Notes under the pieces: generated by a model | Seen by the model: only the letters and a program-made list of their open reading frames with translations | What the model was told of the DNA's origin: nothing | Databases searched by the model: none | Shown here: piece by piece, positions 25,891 through 34,467 of the stretch | Layout: the number at the start of each line of letters is the position of its first letter | How positions within the stretch are numbered: the first letter of the stretch is position 1 | Assembly (NCBI RefSeq): GCF_019898765.1 | Contig: NZ_JAIOKB010000010.1 | Span: 1-64,000, forward strand | Length of the DNA stretch: 64,000 bases | From: Sphingomonas yunnanensis | GTDB taxonomy: Bacteria > Pseudomonadota > Alphaproteobacteria > Sphingomonadales > Sphingomonadaceae | Direction of reading: 5' to 3' | Translations under genes and position numbers: made by a program

Positions 25891-26567
25891 AGCCGGAACG
25901 GGAAGGCGCGATAGACCCGCGCGTCGCGCACGCCCGCGGCTTCGAGCAGCGGTGGCCATTCGTCGGGGCGGTAGCTGCGCGCGATCGAGACATGGCCGTC
26001 GTGGCGCACGATCGGGTGCCAGCCGAAGCCCCGCGCGAGCAGCGGCCAGGCGCCATAGGCCAAGGTGTGGCGATGGAGATCGTTGACCAGCCAGCCGACG
26101 CGGGCGTGCCGCTCCATCCAGGCGAGGAAGGCGACCAGCTCGTCGCGCGCCATATGGTGGGCGACGAGGCTGGAGATGACGAGGTCCCACGGCTCGTCGC
26201 CGAGCGCGCGATAGTCGCCTACGCGCCAATCGACGATGAGCCCCGCCGGGCTGTGCGCCAGCGCGGCGGCGCGGCTCCGCTCATTCTGGTCGACGCCGAC
26301 GAGCTCGAAGGCGACGCCGCGCCGCTCGCCCCAGCGCGCGATCCGTCGCAGCATGTCGCCGTCGCCGTAGCCGACGTCGAGCAGGCGGTAGCGTTCGCCC
26401 GGCCGGCAGGTGCGACGTAGGAAAGCGAGGGTAGGGCGCGCTGCGAGGGTGACGACGTTGACGCGGGCGAGATCGGCCACGACCGCGGCGTAGGTCTCGC
26501 GCGCGAGGTCGTCGGCGTCCATCAGCTCGTCCGCGATGCGCCGTTCGCGGAGGGAAGGCGCCTTCAC
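25872..26567 (-). CDS. Class I SAM-dependent methyltransferase, PKS operon
   Basis: A 231-residue methyltransferase with motif I LLDVGYGDGD (about 62-71) and an acidic residue in VGVDQNE that would bind the SAM ribose. It overlaps the PKS gene by four bases (ATGA) and the oxidoreductase gene by 19, so all three are translated together. C- or O-methylation of the PKS product is the natural inference; the substrate is not proven. Confidence 0.85.
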   Translation of the reverse strand: MKAPSLRERRIADELMDADDLARETYAAVVADLARVNVVTLAARPTLAFLRRTCRPGERYRLLDVGYGDGDMLRRIARWGERRGVAFELVGVDQNERSRAAALAHSPAGLIVDWRVGDYRALGDEPWDLVISSLVAHHMARDELVAFLAWMERHARVGWLVNDLHRHTLAYGAWPLLARGFGWHPIVRHDGHVSIARSYRPDEWPPLLEAAGVRDARVYRAFPFRLCVERR

Positions 26568-27619
26568 GGCGCGGTGCGGAAGGCGATCCCCTCCGCCGCC
26601 ATGCCCGGCCCGAAGGCGAGCGCCACGCCATGCCGCACCGGCGCGCCGCGCAGCACGCGCGCGAGCACGAAGAGCAACGTCGCCGACGACATGTTGCCGC
26701 AGTCGCGCAGCACCGCGCGCGACTCGGCGAGCGCCTCCGGCGGCAGCGCCAGCGCCTGTTCGACCGAGTCGAGGATCGAGCGCCCGCCGGCATGGACCGC
26801 CCAGCGATCCACCGCCGCGCCGCCGGTGAGCGACTCGACCAAAGTGGAGTCGCGTAGCGCGCCACTGAGGCGGCCGGGTACCTCGCCTGAAAGATGCATC
26901 GCGAAGCCGCGGTCGGTGATGTCCCAGCGGATCAGCGAGTCCGATTCCTCCAGCGCGGCGCTGAACGGCCGCTCGAGTGCGAGCCCGACCGCGGCGGCGG
27001 TGACCAGAGCGGCGGCGGCGCCGTCGCCGAACTGGAGCATGGCGAGCAGCGCCTCGAGGTCGTCGCTGGCCTGGAGGTGGAGCGTCGACAGCTCGACCGT
27101 GATGACGAGCACCCGCGCGGCCGGCTCGGAGCGGACGATATGGCGCGCGGTGCGCAGCGCCACCACCGCGGCGTAGCAGCCCATGAAGCCGATCAGCGTG
27201 CGCTCCACCGCCGCCGACAGCCCGAGCCGCCGCGCGATGATCTGGTCGACGCCCGGCGCGACGAAGCCGGTGCAGCTCGCCACGACGAGATGCGTGATGT
27301 CGTCGAGCCCGACCTGCTCGGCCAGTGCGGCGACCGCGGCGAGTGCCAGCGCGGGCGCCGCCGCCGCGTACAATGCCATGCGCGCACCGGTGCCGGGCAG
27401 CGGCTCGGCGGCGTAGAAGCCGCCCGACGCCACCGGCGAGCCCGCGTCCTCGGGCAGCACCGACCAGCGATGCGCGATACCGGCGCGCGCCGTCATCCGC
27501 TCGAACAGCCGCGCGGGGCGCTCGGGCAGGCGGTCACGCGCCCAGTCGACGAAGGCGGTGTGGATATCATGCGTCGGCGTCGCGGTGCCGATCGCCTGCA
27601 GATACGCGATACATGTCAT
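26564..27619 (-). CDS. Type III polyketide synthase (chalcone/stilbene synthase superfamily)
   Basis: A 351-residue homodimeric-type ketosynthase that extends an acyl-CoA starter with malonyl-CoA. All three catalytic residues are found: C116 in ASCTGF, H276 in VHAGG and N309 in CGNMSS. Bacterial enzymes of this group often make alkylresorcinols or alkylpyrones. It is the first gene of a three-gene operon with a methyltransferase and an FAD oxidoreductase, comparable in content to the Streptomyces srsABC phenolic-lipid operon. Confidence 0.94.
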   Translation of the reverse strand: MTCIAYLQAIGTATPTHDIHTAFVDWARDRLPERPARLFERMTARAGIAHRWSVLPEDAGSPVASGGFYAAEPLPGTGARMALYAAAAPALALAAVAALAEQVGLDDITHLVVASCTGFVAPGVDQIIARRLGLSAAVERTLIGFMGCYAAVVALRTARHIVRSEPAARVLVITVELSTLHLQASDDLEALLAMLQFGDGAAAALVTAAAVGLALERPFSAALEESDSLIRWDITDRGFAMHLSGEVPGRLSGALRDSTLVESLTGGAAVDRWAVHAGGRSILDSVEQALALPPEALAESRAVLRDCGNMSSATLLFVLARVLRGAPVRHGVALAFGPGMAAEGIAFRTAP

Positions 27620-27731
27620 GCGCGAGGCATAACGCCTGGGAAGGGCGCTCGGCGCCGACGTAGGGCTGATCCCGCCTGAGACGATCCGCGCGGGCCAGAC
27701 GGCCCGCGGATCCCGCGCCTAGGCGGGAAGG

Positions 27732-27818
27732 TGGTGCGGTCGAGAAGACTCGAACTTCCACGTCCTTTCGGACACAACGACCTCAACGTTGCGCGTCTAC
27801 CAATTCCGCCACGACCGC
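27732..27818 (-). tRNA. tRNA-Leu (anticodon GAG)
   Basis: On the minus strand the acceptor stem GCGGTCG pairs with CGACCGC, followed by discriminator A and encoded CCA (3' end at 27732). The anticodon stem CAACG/CGTTG encloses loop TTGAGGT, giving anticodon GAG (27784-27782), which reads CTC/CTT. A long variable arm (TGTCCGAAAGGACG) marks it as a class II tRNA and supports Leu; the T arm contains GTTCGAGTC. Confidence 0.95.
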
Positions 27819-27910
27819 ACGTGATGTCCGCCGGGGCAGGCCCGGCGGCTGGCAGGAGCGGGCCCCTAGCAAAGCCCTTGGAGGCTGGCAACACGCTTTC
27901 GTCGTCCTGC

Positions 27911-28714
27911 TCAGCTTTCCTCGCCGACGAAGCTGAGATCGAGCCGCTTCGACGTGGCGGGAACGTCCACCTGCGCCGAGTTGAAGTCGAGCGCGCCGTT
28001 GGGCAGCAGCGTGCGCTGCTGCGGCGTGATCGTCCAGCTGAACACGATCTTGCCCTGCGCGTCGCGCAGGTCGGCGCGGATGTCGGGGACGCGCTGACGC
28101 GTCGGCGAAGGGTTGGTGATCTGCCCGCTGACCGCGAACAGCTCCGAGCCGTTGGCCATCTTGCGGCGCTCGATCGGGTGATCGACGATGCGCAGCGGCA
28201 GCTCGGCGGGGCCGATCGAGAGGCCGACCTGCTGGGCGAGCCCGGGCGCGGTGGTCCACAAAATCACCGCCACGGCCGCGAGCATCAGCAGCCCGGCGGC
28301 GAGGCTGGCGATGGTGCGCATCCGCGCGGTGTTGCGCTCGGGACGGAACGGCGGCCGGTGCGCGAAGGCGTCATAGCCGGCCGCGACCGCGGAGGGCTCG
28401 GGATCGGCCTCGACCAGCGCGGGCGCGATCAGCGGCGGCGGTTCGGGCGCCGGGGCGGGCGGCGTCGTCGCGATCGGCTCGGGAACGCGAGGGACGGGCG
28501 CTGCGGCCGGCTCGGGCGAGTAGGGGGCCGGTGCGGGGGCGCGGGCTGCCGGTGCCTCCTCTTCCTCCTCGAACTCGTCGACGAGCGGCTCGTCCCGCGG
28601 CTCCTGGTACCAGCTGTGGCGACAATTGGCGCAGCGCACGGTGCGGCCGGTCGCGCCGACCGTGCCGTCCGGCACCTGATAGCGCGCGCGACATTCGGGA
28701 CATTCGATGATCAT
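27911..28714 (-). CDS. MJ0042-type zinc-ribbon membrane protein
   Basis: A 267-residue protein starting at the ATG at 28714. The N-terminal zinc ribbon has C5, C8, C28 and C31 (CPEC...CANC). A long Pro/Ala/Glu-rich linker leads to one TM helix (about 133-155) and then a DUF3426-like domain expected in the periplasm. Such proteins lie next to ftsE in many alphaproteobacteria. Function unknown. It is divergent from ftsE. Confidence 0.85.
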   Translation of the reverse strand: MIIECPECRARYQVPDGTVGATGRTVRCANCRHSWYQEPRDEPLVDEFEEEEEAPAARAPAPAPYSPEPAAAPVPRVPEPIATTPPAPAPEPPPLIAPALVEADPEPSAVAAGYDAFAHRPPFRPERNTARMRTIASLAAGLLMLAAVAVILWTTAPGLAQQVGLSIGPAELPLRIVDHPIERRKMANGSELFAVSGQITNPSPTRQRVPDIRADLRDAQGKIVFSWTITPQQRTLLPNGALDFNSAQVDVPATSKRLDLSFVGEES

Positions 28715-28827
28715 GGCGGGCCACCGGCAGGAACTGATCGCGATTCTAAGCACGTGGGAGCCACCTGAGGCAAGCGGCCCGTCGCCTGCTTGATGCGCGC
28801 GGGCACGCGTGCGATGGCGGCACGGCG

Positions 28828-29568
28828 ATGCGCAGGCGAGAGGTGGTGAGCGGCCGGGTGGCGGGGATCGTCCAGTTCGAGCATGTCGGGCTGCGCTATG
28901 GCCAGGGCGAGGAGGTGCTGCGCGACATCAGCTTCGCGCTCGCGCCCGGCGAATTCTATTTTCTCACCGGCGCGAGCGGGGCGGGCAAGACCTCACTGCT
29001 GAGCCTGCTCTACCTCGCGCAGCGCCCCAGCCGCGGCATCATCCGGCTGTTCGGTGAGGACGTGGTGACGCTGCCGCGCGCGCGCATGCCCGGCTTCCGC
29101 CGCCGCGTCGGGGTGGTCTACCAGGACTTTCGCCTCGTGCCGCACCTCAGCGTGGCCGACAATGTCGCGCTGCCGCTGCGCATCGCCGCGGCCGACGAGG
29201 CCGACGTCGCGGAGGCGGTGCGCGAGATGCTCGCCTGGGTCGGCCTGTCGCACCGCGCCGCGGCGCTGCCCGCGACGCTGTCGGGCGGCGAGCAGCAGCG
29301 AGTCGCGATCGCGCGCGCGGTGGTGGCGCGGCCCGAGCTGCTGCTCGCCGACGAGCCCACCGGCAACGTCGACGAGGAAATGGCCGAGCGGCTGATGCAA
29401 TTGTTCGCCTCTCTCAACGGGCTCGGCACCACCGTCGTGGTGGCGACGCACGATCCGCAGCTACTTCGGCGCGTGACGGCGGCGCAGATGATGCGGCTGG
29501 CGGACGGGCGGCTGCTCGACCCGACGGGCGCGCTGCGCTTCCCGCCGGCGCGCGTGAGCATGGCATGA
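28828..29568 (+). CDS. ftsE: Cell division ATP-binding protein FtsE
   Basis: The ABC ATPase of the FtsEX complex, which couples the divisome to peptidoglycan hydrolase activation. Walker A GASGAGKT (48-55), Q-loop YQDF, signature LSGGEQQR and Walker B LLADEPT are present. The N-terminus is uncertain: the ATG at 28828 gives 246 residues, while a GTG at 28858 would remove ten. The stop overlaps the ftsX start by four bases. Confidence 0.93.
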   Translation: MRRREVVSGRVAGIVQFEHVGLRYGQGEEVLRDISFALAPGEFYFLTGASGAGKTSLLSLLYLAQRPSRGIIRLFGEDVVTLPRARMPGFRRRVGVVYQDFRLVPHLSVADNVALPLRIAAADEADVAEAVREMLAWVGLSHRAAALPATLSGGEQQRVAIARAVVARPELLLADEPTGNVDEEMAERLMQLFASLNGLGTTVVVATHDPQLLRRVTAAQMMRLADGRLLDPTGALRFPPARVSMA

Positions 29569-30437
29569 GCGCGGCGACCGCCCGCGTGCTCGATCCGGCG
29601 CGCGCCGGACGCGCGATGGTGGGCGTGCTCGCGATCATGCTGTTCCTGACGTTGCTCGCCGCGGCGGCGGGGATCGCCGCGGGACGCGGCGCGGCGGCGC
29701 TGGGGGCGCGGCTGAGCGCGCGCGCGACGGTGCAGCTCACCGACGCCGACCCCGCCGCGCGCGCGGCGGCGGCGGCGCGCGCGCTGGCGGCGCTCCGGTC
29801 GTCGCCCGCGGTGGCGCGCGCGCGCGCGGTCCCGCGCGCCGAGCTGGCGAACCTCGTGGCGCCGTGGCTCGGCAGCGCGGCGGACGACCCCGACCTGCCG
29901 ATGCCCGCGCTGATCGATCTCGAGCTCGCGCCGGGCGAGGACGCGCTCGCGTCGGCACGGGCGGTGCTGGCCCGTGTCGCACCCGAGGCCGTGATCGACT
30001 CGCACGGGGCCGCGGTGGCGCCGCTGGCGCGGCTGCTCCGGCTCGCGTCGCTACTCGCGGCCGCGGTGGCGGTGCTGATGGTGGCCGCCAGCGCCGCGGT
30101 GGTGGTACTCGCCGCGCGGGCCGGGCTGGAGGCGCACCGTACCACGATCGCGGTCATGCACGGGCTCGGCGCGACCGACACCCAGGTGGCGGGTCTGTTC
30201 CAGCGGCGCGTCGCGCGCGATGCCGCGACCGCCGCACTGGTCGCGACCGCCGCCGCCGCCCTGACGGCGGGGCTGCTGGTCGGGCCGTTCGCCATCGAGA
30301 TCGGCGCGTCGGGCGACAACGTCGCGCTCGGCGCGCGGGGTTGGGGCGTGCTCGCGGCGTTGCCGCTCGTCTTCGTCGGCTTCGCCGCCCTGGTGGCGCG
30401 CCATACCGTTGCCCACGCGCTGGCGCGGACGCTGTGA
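29565..30437 (+). CDS. ftsX: Cell division protein FtsX
   Basis: The membrane partner of FtsE. The 290-residue protein has a first TM helix at about 18-40, a large periplasmic domain, and a C-terminal cluster of three TM segments, the FtsX layout. The coding sequence is extremely Ala/Arg-rich. Overlaps of four bases with both ftsE and the next gene indicate tight translational coupling. Confidence 0.9.
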   Translation: MSAATARVLDPARAGRAMVGVLAIMLFLTLLAAAAGIAAGRGAAALGARLSARATVQLTDADPAARAAAAARALAALRSSPAVARARAVPRAELANLVAPWLGSAADDPDLPMPALIDLELAPGEDALASARAVLARVAPEAVIDSHGAAVAPLARLLRLASLLAAAVAVLMVAASAAVVVLAARAGLEAHRTTIAVMHGLGATDTQVAGLFQRRVARDAATAALVATAAAALTAGLLVGPFAIEIGASGDNVALGARGWGVLAALPLVFVGFAALVARHTVAHALARTL

Positions 30438-30973
30438 TCAAACGGCTCGTCGCGCTCGCGCTGCTCGGCTGGGCGCTGGGCTTCGCGCTCTTCATGCTGG
30501 CATTGCCGGGCACCCCCGACGCGAGCCTGCGTACCGACGCGATCGTGGTCCCGACCGGCGCGGCGGGGCGGATCGCGCGCGGGCTCGACCTGCTCGAGCA
30601 GCGGCGCGCGCGACGCATGCTGGTGACCGGCACCGCGCCGGGGGTGACTCGCGCCGATCTCGCGCGGGTCAGCGGTCACGCCGCCACCTTCGCCTGCTGC
30701 GTGGACCTGGGCGCCGAGGCGGTCGACACGCGCGGCAACGCCGAGGAGACCGCCGCCTGGGTCAAGGCGCACGGCTATCGCTCGATCCGGCTGGTCACCT
30801 CCGACTGGCACGCGCGCCGCGCGGCGCTCGAGCTCGCCGCCGCGCTGGGCAAGACAGTGAGCGTCGCGGTCGAGGGCGTGCCGAGCGAGCCGACGCTGGC
30901 GCAGGCGCTCAACGAGTATAACAAGCTGCTGCTGCGCGCGGTGGTGCTGGGGTGGGAGCGGGTGAGACGGTGA
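30434..30973 (+). CDS. YdcF family (DUF218) protein
   Basis: A 179-residue protein starting at GTG 30434, overlapping the ftsX stop. An N-terminal TM helix (about 6-25) precedes a DUF218 domain with the family segments TDAIVVPTGAAGR and VTSDWHARRA. YdcF/SanA-type proteins act at the envelope, with proposed roles in cell-wall or O-antigen metabolism. Part of the ftsE-ftsX-ydcF-plsC operon. Confidence 0.87.
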   Translation: MIKRLVALALLGWALGFALFMLALPGTPDASLRTDAIVVPTGAAGRIARGLDLLEQRRARRMLVTGTAPGVTRADLARVSGHAATFACCVDLGAEAVDTRGNAEETAAWVKAHGYRSIRLVTSDWHARRAALELAAALGKTVSVAVEGVPSEPTLAQALNEYNKLLLRAVVLGWERVRR

Positions 30974-31656
30974 ACGCGCTGAGATCGTGGCTCTTCCGGC
31001 TGGTGTTCTACGCCGGCTCGGTGCCGATCGTGCTGGTGGTGCCGATCGTCGCGCTGTTCGGGCAGCGCGCGATGGTGCCCTACGCGCATGTCTGGTCCTA
31101 TTATCATCGCTGGGCGGCGGCGACCTTCCTGGGCGTGCGCACGCGCTTCGAGGGCGTGCTACCGGAGGGGCCGGTGCTCTACGCCGCCAAGCACGAGGCG
31201 ATGTACGAGACGGTGGAGCTGCAACCGCTGCTGCGCGGCCCGGCGGTGGTGCTCAAGCGCGAGCTGTGGAACATCCCCTTCTGGGGCTGGGCGACGCGGG
31301 TCTATGGCGGGATCCCGGTCGATCGCGACGCGTCGGCGGCGGCGCTGCGCCAGCTGGTGCACGACGCCAAGGTGGCGCGCGAGGCGCGGCGATCGGTGGT
31401 CGTCTATCCCGAGGGCACGCGCGTGCCGCACGGCGAGCGACCGCCGCTGCGCTCGGGGTTCGCGGGGCTGTACAAGGCGCTGGGCTATCCGGTGGTGCCG
31501 ATCGCGCTCGACAGCGGGCGGCTGGGGCTGCGCCGCGGCACGGTGACGCCGGGCGAGGTGACGATCCGGCTGGGCGAGCCGATCCCGCCGGGACTGCCGC
31601 GGCGCGAGATCGAGGCGCGCGTGCACGCCGCGATCAACGCGCTGAATGCGGGATAG
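30970..31656 (+). CDS. Lysophospholipid acyltransferase (PlsC-like, 1-acylglycerol-3-phosphate acyltransferase)
   Basis: A 228-residue membrane acyltransferase starting at GTG 30970, overlapping the YdcF stop. The first catalytic block reads H75-x4-E80 (HEAMYE), a conservative change from the canonical HX4D of PlsC; the later YPEGTR block is intact. An N-terminal hydrophobic segment (about 10-30) anchors it. It probably acylates lysophosphatidic acid or a related lipid. The last gene of the ftsEX operon. Confidence 0.88.
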   Translation: MNALRSWLFRLVFYAGSVPIVLVVPIVALFGQRAMVPYAHVWSYYHRWAAATFLGVRTRFEGVLPEGPVLYAAKHEAMYETVELQPLLRGPAVVLKRELWNIPFWGWATRVYGGIPVDRDASAAALRQLVHDAKVAREARRSVVVYPEGTRVPHGERPPLRSGFAGLYKALGYPVVPIALDSGRLGLRRGTVTPGEVTIRLGEPIPPGLPRREIEARVHAAINALNAG

Positions 31657-31663
31657 GAACATC

Positions 31664-31700
31664 GTGCTCCTGCAGAAGCAGGAGCCCAGGGTCGCGAGCG
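31664..31700. repeat. Half REP-like element (GTGCTCC family)
   Basis: GTGCTCCTGCAGAAGCAGGAGCCCAGG is a single hairpin arm of the family seen complete at 43965 and 62594; the inverted right arm is absent here. It follows directly after the plsC-like stop codon. Confidence 0.6.
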
Positions 31701-31754
31701 AGCCGCGCGGGGCACCGGATGGAAACGAGGTCGGAAGCCGAACCTCATTATCGG

Positions 31755-31867
31755 CGTCATCCTGAGCTCGTCTCAGGATGCACCGTGCCGCCCATCCCGG
31801 CGGCGCGGCGCTTGCTGCCCGATGGATACGGAAACGAGTTCGGCATGACGGCAGTGGGGGGGGGGGG
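31755..31867. repeat. Degenerate REP-like element followed by a G12 tract
   Basis: CGTCATCCTGAG...CTCAGGATG forms a hairpin and a degenerate inverted arm ends near GGCATGACGG at 31850, resembling the GTCATCCCGG family. A run of 12 G residues (31856-31867) lies just beyond, 11 bp from the tyrA stop. Confidence 0.5.
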
Positions 31868-31878
31868 AGGTGGTGCCC

Positions 31879-32787
31879 TCAGTCGTGCCGGCGGCCGAAG
31901 TCGGCGGCGGCGTCGTCCTGGCCCTGGTCGACGATCGAGCGGCGGATCGCGCGCGTCCGCGCGAAGCGGTCGTGCAGCGCGTCGCCGTCGCCCCAGCGGA
32001 TCGCGCGCTGCAGTTGGCTCAGGTCCTCGCTGAAGCGCTGAAGCATCTCCAGCACCGCCTCCTTGTTGGCGAGGAAGACGTCGCGCCACATCACCGGATC
32101 GGACGCGGCGATGCGGGTGAAGTCGCGGAAGCCGCCGGCGGAGAATTTGATCACCTCCGACTCGGTCACCTGACCGAGGTCGTCCGCGGTGCCGACGATC
32201 GTGTAGGCGATCAGATGGGGCAGGTGGCTCGTCACCGCCAGCACGCGGTCGTGGTGGTCGGGCGCCATCCGCTCGACGTCGGCGCCGAGCCGGTGCCAGA
32301 ATTCCTCGACCCGCGCCACCGCGAGCGGGTCGCTCTCCGCCAGCGGCGTGACGATGCACCAGCGGCCGCGGAACAAGGAGGCGAAGCCCGCCTCGGGGCC
32401 GCTCTGCTCGGTCCCCGCCACCGGGTGCGCGGGCACGACGCGCTCGGGCGGCAGCACCGCGGCGAGCGCCTGCGCCACCGCGGTCTTGCAGCTGCCGACG
32501 TCGCTGACGATCGCGTCGGCGGGCAGCTCCTCGGCGATCTCGGCGGCGACCGCGGCCATCGCCCCGACCGGCACGCACAGGATGACGAGGTCCGCGTCGG
32601 TCACCGCCGCGGCGGCGCTGTCGGCGACGTCGTCGACCAGCTCGATCCGCCGCGCGGTCTCGCGCACCGCGGCGCTGGCGTCGTGCCCGGTCAGTCGCAC
32701 CGTCGGCAGATACTGGCGCACCGCGCGCGCCACCGACGAGCCGATCAGCCCGAGCCCGATGACGGCGACGCGGCTGAACGGCAGCAT
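31879..32787 (-). CDS. tyrA: Prephenate/arogenate dehydrogenase
   Basis: An NAD(P)-dependent enzyme of tyrosine biosynthesis. The Rossmann motif GLGLIGSS is at residues 11-18, and the TyrA signatures HPVAGTEQSG and TSHLPHLIAY are present. At 302 residues it is a stand-alone TyrA without fused chorismate mutase. It overlaps the hisC stop by one base; in this lineage HisC-type aminotransferases may also act on aromatic substrates, so the pair may work together. Confidence 0.93.
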   Translation of the reverse strand: MLPFSRVAVIGLGLIGSSVARAVRQYLPTVRLTGHDASAAVRETARRIELVDDVADSAAAAVTDADLVILCVPVGAMAAVAAEIAEELPADAIVSDVGSCKTAVAQALAAVLPPERVVPAHPVAGTEQSGPEAGFASLFRGRWCIVTPLAESDPLAVARVEEFWHRLGADVERMAPDHHDRVLAVTSHLPHLIAYTIVGTADDLGQVTESEVIKFSAGGFRDFTRIAASDPVMWRDVFLANKEAVLEMLQRFSEDLSQLQRAIRWGDGDALHDRFARTRAIRRSIVDQGQDDAAADFGRRHD

Positions 32788-33935
32788 CAGCCGCGCTCGA
32801 TCCCGGCGTCGGCCGGCTCGGCGTGCTTCGGCGCCGCGCCGCGCTCGACCAGCGCCCGCAGCGCCGCCGCGACCCCGCGCGTCTCGTCCTCGGTGCCGAT
32901 GGTGATGCGCAGGCCCTGCGCGAGCCCCTGGCCGGGCAGCCAGCGGACGATATAGCCCGCGTCCATCAGCCCCTTGTAGGCGGTCTCGGCGGTCAGCGCG
33001 CCGTCGAACACGACGAGCACGAAATTCGCCTCGCTCGGGATCGCGCGCAGACCGGCGTTGCCCAGCTTGGCGATCTCGTCGGCGAACCAGGCGCGCCAGG
33101 CCGCGTTGTGCGCCCGAGTATGCTCGACGAAACCGCGGTCCTCGATCGCGGCGACCGCGGCGCGCTGGCCGCCGATGGTGATGTTGAACGGCAGCCGGAT
33201 GCGATGCAGCGCCTCGACGATGTCGGCATGGGCGTAGCCCCAGCCGATCCGCTCCGCCGCGAGCCCGTGGATCTTGGAGAAGGTGCGCGTCACCAGCACG
33301 TTGCGCGCCGTGGCGGCGAGCGCGAGCCCGCCGTCGTCGTCCTGGTCGGCGAGATATTCGGCATAGGCCTGGTCGAGCACCAGCAGCACCGTCGGCGGCA
33401 GCGCGGCGTGTAGCCGTGCGATCTCGGCGCGCGGCGCGAAGGTGCCGGTCGGGTTGTTCGGGTTGGCGACATAGACGACGCGCGTGCGCTCGCTGACGCG
33501 GGCGAGGATCGAGTCGACGTCGGTGGCATAGTCGCGGTCGGGCGCGATCACCGGGGTGGCGCCGACCCGCCGCGCCGCGATCTCATATACCGCGAAGCCG
33601 TAGCGGACGAAGATCACCTCGTCGCCAGCGCCAGCGAAGGCGCCCGCGGCGAGGTGGAGGATCTCGTCCGAGCCGTTGCCGTAGATGATCCGCGCCGGGT
33701 CGAGCCCGAAGCGCGCCGCGATCGCCTCGCGCACGATCGCGCCGCTGGCGTCCGGGTAGCGCTCGAGCGAGTCAGCCGCGGAGGCGAAGGCGGCGCGCGC
33801 CGCGGGCGAGGTGCCGAGCGGGTTCTCGTTCGAGCTGAGCTTGGCGACCTTGCGCCCGTCGTCGGTGGTGGAGCGCCCCGGGATATAGGGGGCGATATCC
33901 ATGATCCAGGGCTTGGGTCGGGGCGCGTCACTCAT
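32787..33935 (-). CDS. hisC: Histidinol-phosphate aminotransferase
   Basis: A fold-type I PLP aminotransferase of histidine biosynthesis, probably also serving aromatic amino acids given the adjacent tyrA. The PLP lysine is K221 in SKIHGLAAERIGW; the N-terminal SSNENPLG and NPNNPTG segments are present. The ATG at 33935 gives 382 residues; the frame is open upstream but its composition is non-protein-like. Confidence 0.94.
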   Translation of the reverse strand: MSDAPRPKPWIMDIAPYIPGRSTTDDGRKVAKLSSNENPLGTSPAARAAFASAADSLERYPDASGAIVREAIAARFGLDPARIIYGNGSDEILHLAAGAFAGAGDEVIFVRYGFAVYEIAARRVGATPVIAPDRDYATDVDSILARVSERTRVVYVANPNNPTGTFAPRAEIARLHAALPPTVLLVLDQAYAEYLADQDDDGGLALAATARNVLVTRTFSKIHGLAAERIGWGYAHADIVEALHRIRLPFNITIGGQRAAVAAIEDRGFVEHTRAHNAAWRAWFADEIAKLGNAGLRAIPSEANFVLVVFDGALTAETAYKGLMDAGYIVRWLPGQGLAQGLRITIGTEDETRGVAAALRALVERGAAPKHAEPADAGIERG

Positions 33936-34205
33936 GCCGACCGGGTAGCGGCTCCGCGCGCGCGGGGGAAGAGGGGGGCCAGTCGTGCCCACGCGTGCGC
34001 TCCGCGCTGCGATGCCCGCGCTTGAACGATGCCGTTCTCCGGCGATGCGCGAAGATGACCGCACCTGCGCGTCCGGCGCCCCTCGTCAGCGCGGCGCCGG
34101 CCTTCCGGCGGCGCGATCTCTCAGGACCTCGCGAGGGCGCCGCCGGGGAAGGCGCTCGACCGACAACGTCCCCGCCAACCTTCGGCTGAACGCGCCGCCC
34201 TGGGT
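33936..34205. other. Gene-free interval upstream of hisC
   Basis: This 270-bp stretch precedes the sigma-54 control region of the small-ORF pair and is the 5' region of the hisC operon on the other strand. I see GC-rich, non-conserved-looking sequence with several short inverted repeats (for example CGGCGCCGGCCTTCCGGCGGCG) but no gene. Confidence 0.5.
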
Positions 34206-34223
34206 TAGTGAAATTCGCCAAGT
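34206..34223 (+). promoter_or_regulatory. Possible PspF-type enhancer (upstream activating sequence)
   Basis: TAGTGAAATTCGCCAAGT is an imperfect palindrome (TTxGxGAA...TTCGCCAA). It matches 15 of 18 positions of the E. coli pspA upstream activating sequence as I remember it (TAGTGTAATTCGCTAACT). It lies about 75-95 bp upstream of the predicted transcription start of the sigma-54 promoter at 34272, the right distance for an enhancer-binding protein. Confidence 0.5.
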
Positions 34224-34271
34224 ACCGCCCATTACAATCGTAGAACCGCGGAGTCCCGCCAATTTCCGGAC

Positions 34272-34290
34272 TTGGCACGCCCCCTGCAAA
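34272..34290 (+). promoter_or_regulatory. Sigma-54 (RpoN) promoter
   Basis: TTGGCACG-CCCC-CTGCAAA has the invariant GG (34274-34275) and GC (34286-34287) exactly ten bases apart. The consensus is TGGCACG-N4-TTGCW; only one core base differs. Start of transcription would be near 34299, giving a leader of about 44 nt to the first small ORF with its GGGAG ribosome-binding site. Confidence 0.75.
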
Positions 34291-34342
34291 GTGGCTGGCA
34301 TCGACCGGGTGATCCGGCCGACACCCACCAGGGAGACCTATC

Positions 34343-34453
34343 ATGACCGCTCGTTTCGCCGATCTCGCCCGCCCGCTCGCCACCGTCGTCGCCGCTCTCA
34401 CCGTCGCCGCGATGATGGTCGGCGCCGCCGTCCCCGTCCTGCCGATCGCCTGA
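34343..34453 (+). CDS. Small membrane peptide, 36 aa, sigma-54 controlled
   Basis: A 36-residue ORF with an ATG at 34343 preceded by AGGGAG (spacing 7). The N-terminus is basic/amphipathic (MTARFADLARP), followed by a hydrophobic Ala/Val-rich stretch (about 13-35) that could be a single TM helix or an uncleaved signal. It is the first gene downstream of a well-placed sigma-54 promoter. I recognise no named family. Codon choice and the RBS favour real translation, but the short length limits certainty. Confidence 0.65.
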   Translation: MTARFADLARPLATVVAALTVAAMMVGAAVPVLPIA

Positions 34454-34467
34454 GCGGAGCCGTGACG

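Noticed and set aside
33985..34467. Upstream extension of the second small peptide to a 196-codon protein
   Set aside because: The upstream part lacks a ribosome-binding site and overlaps the sigma-54 control region and the first peptide; the internal ATG at 34468 with its own GGAG is the better start.
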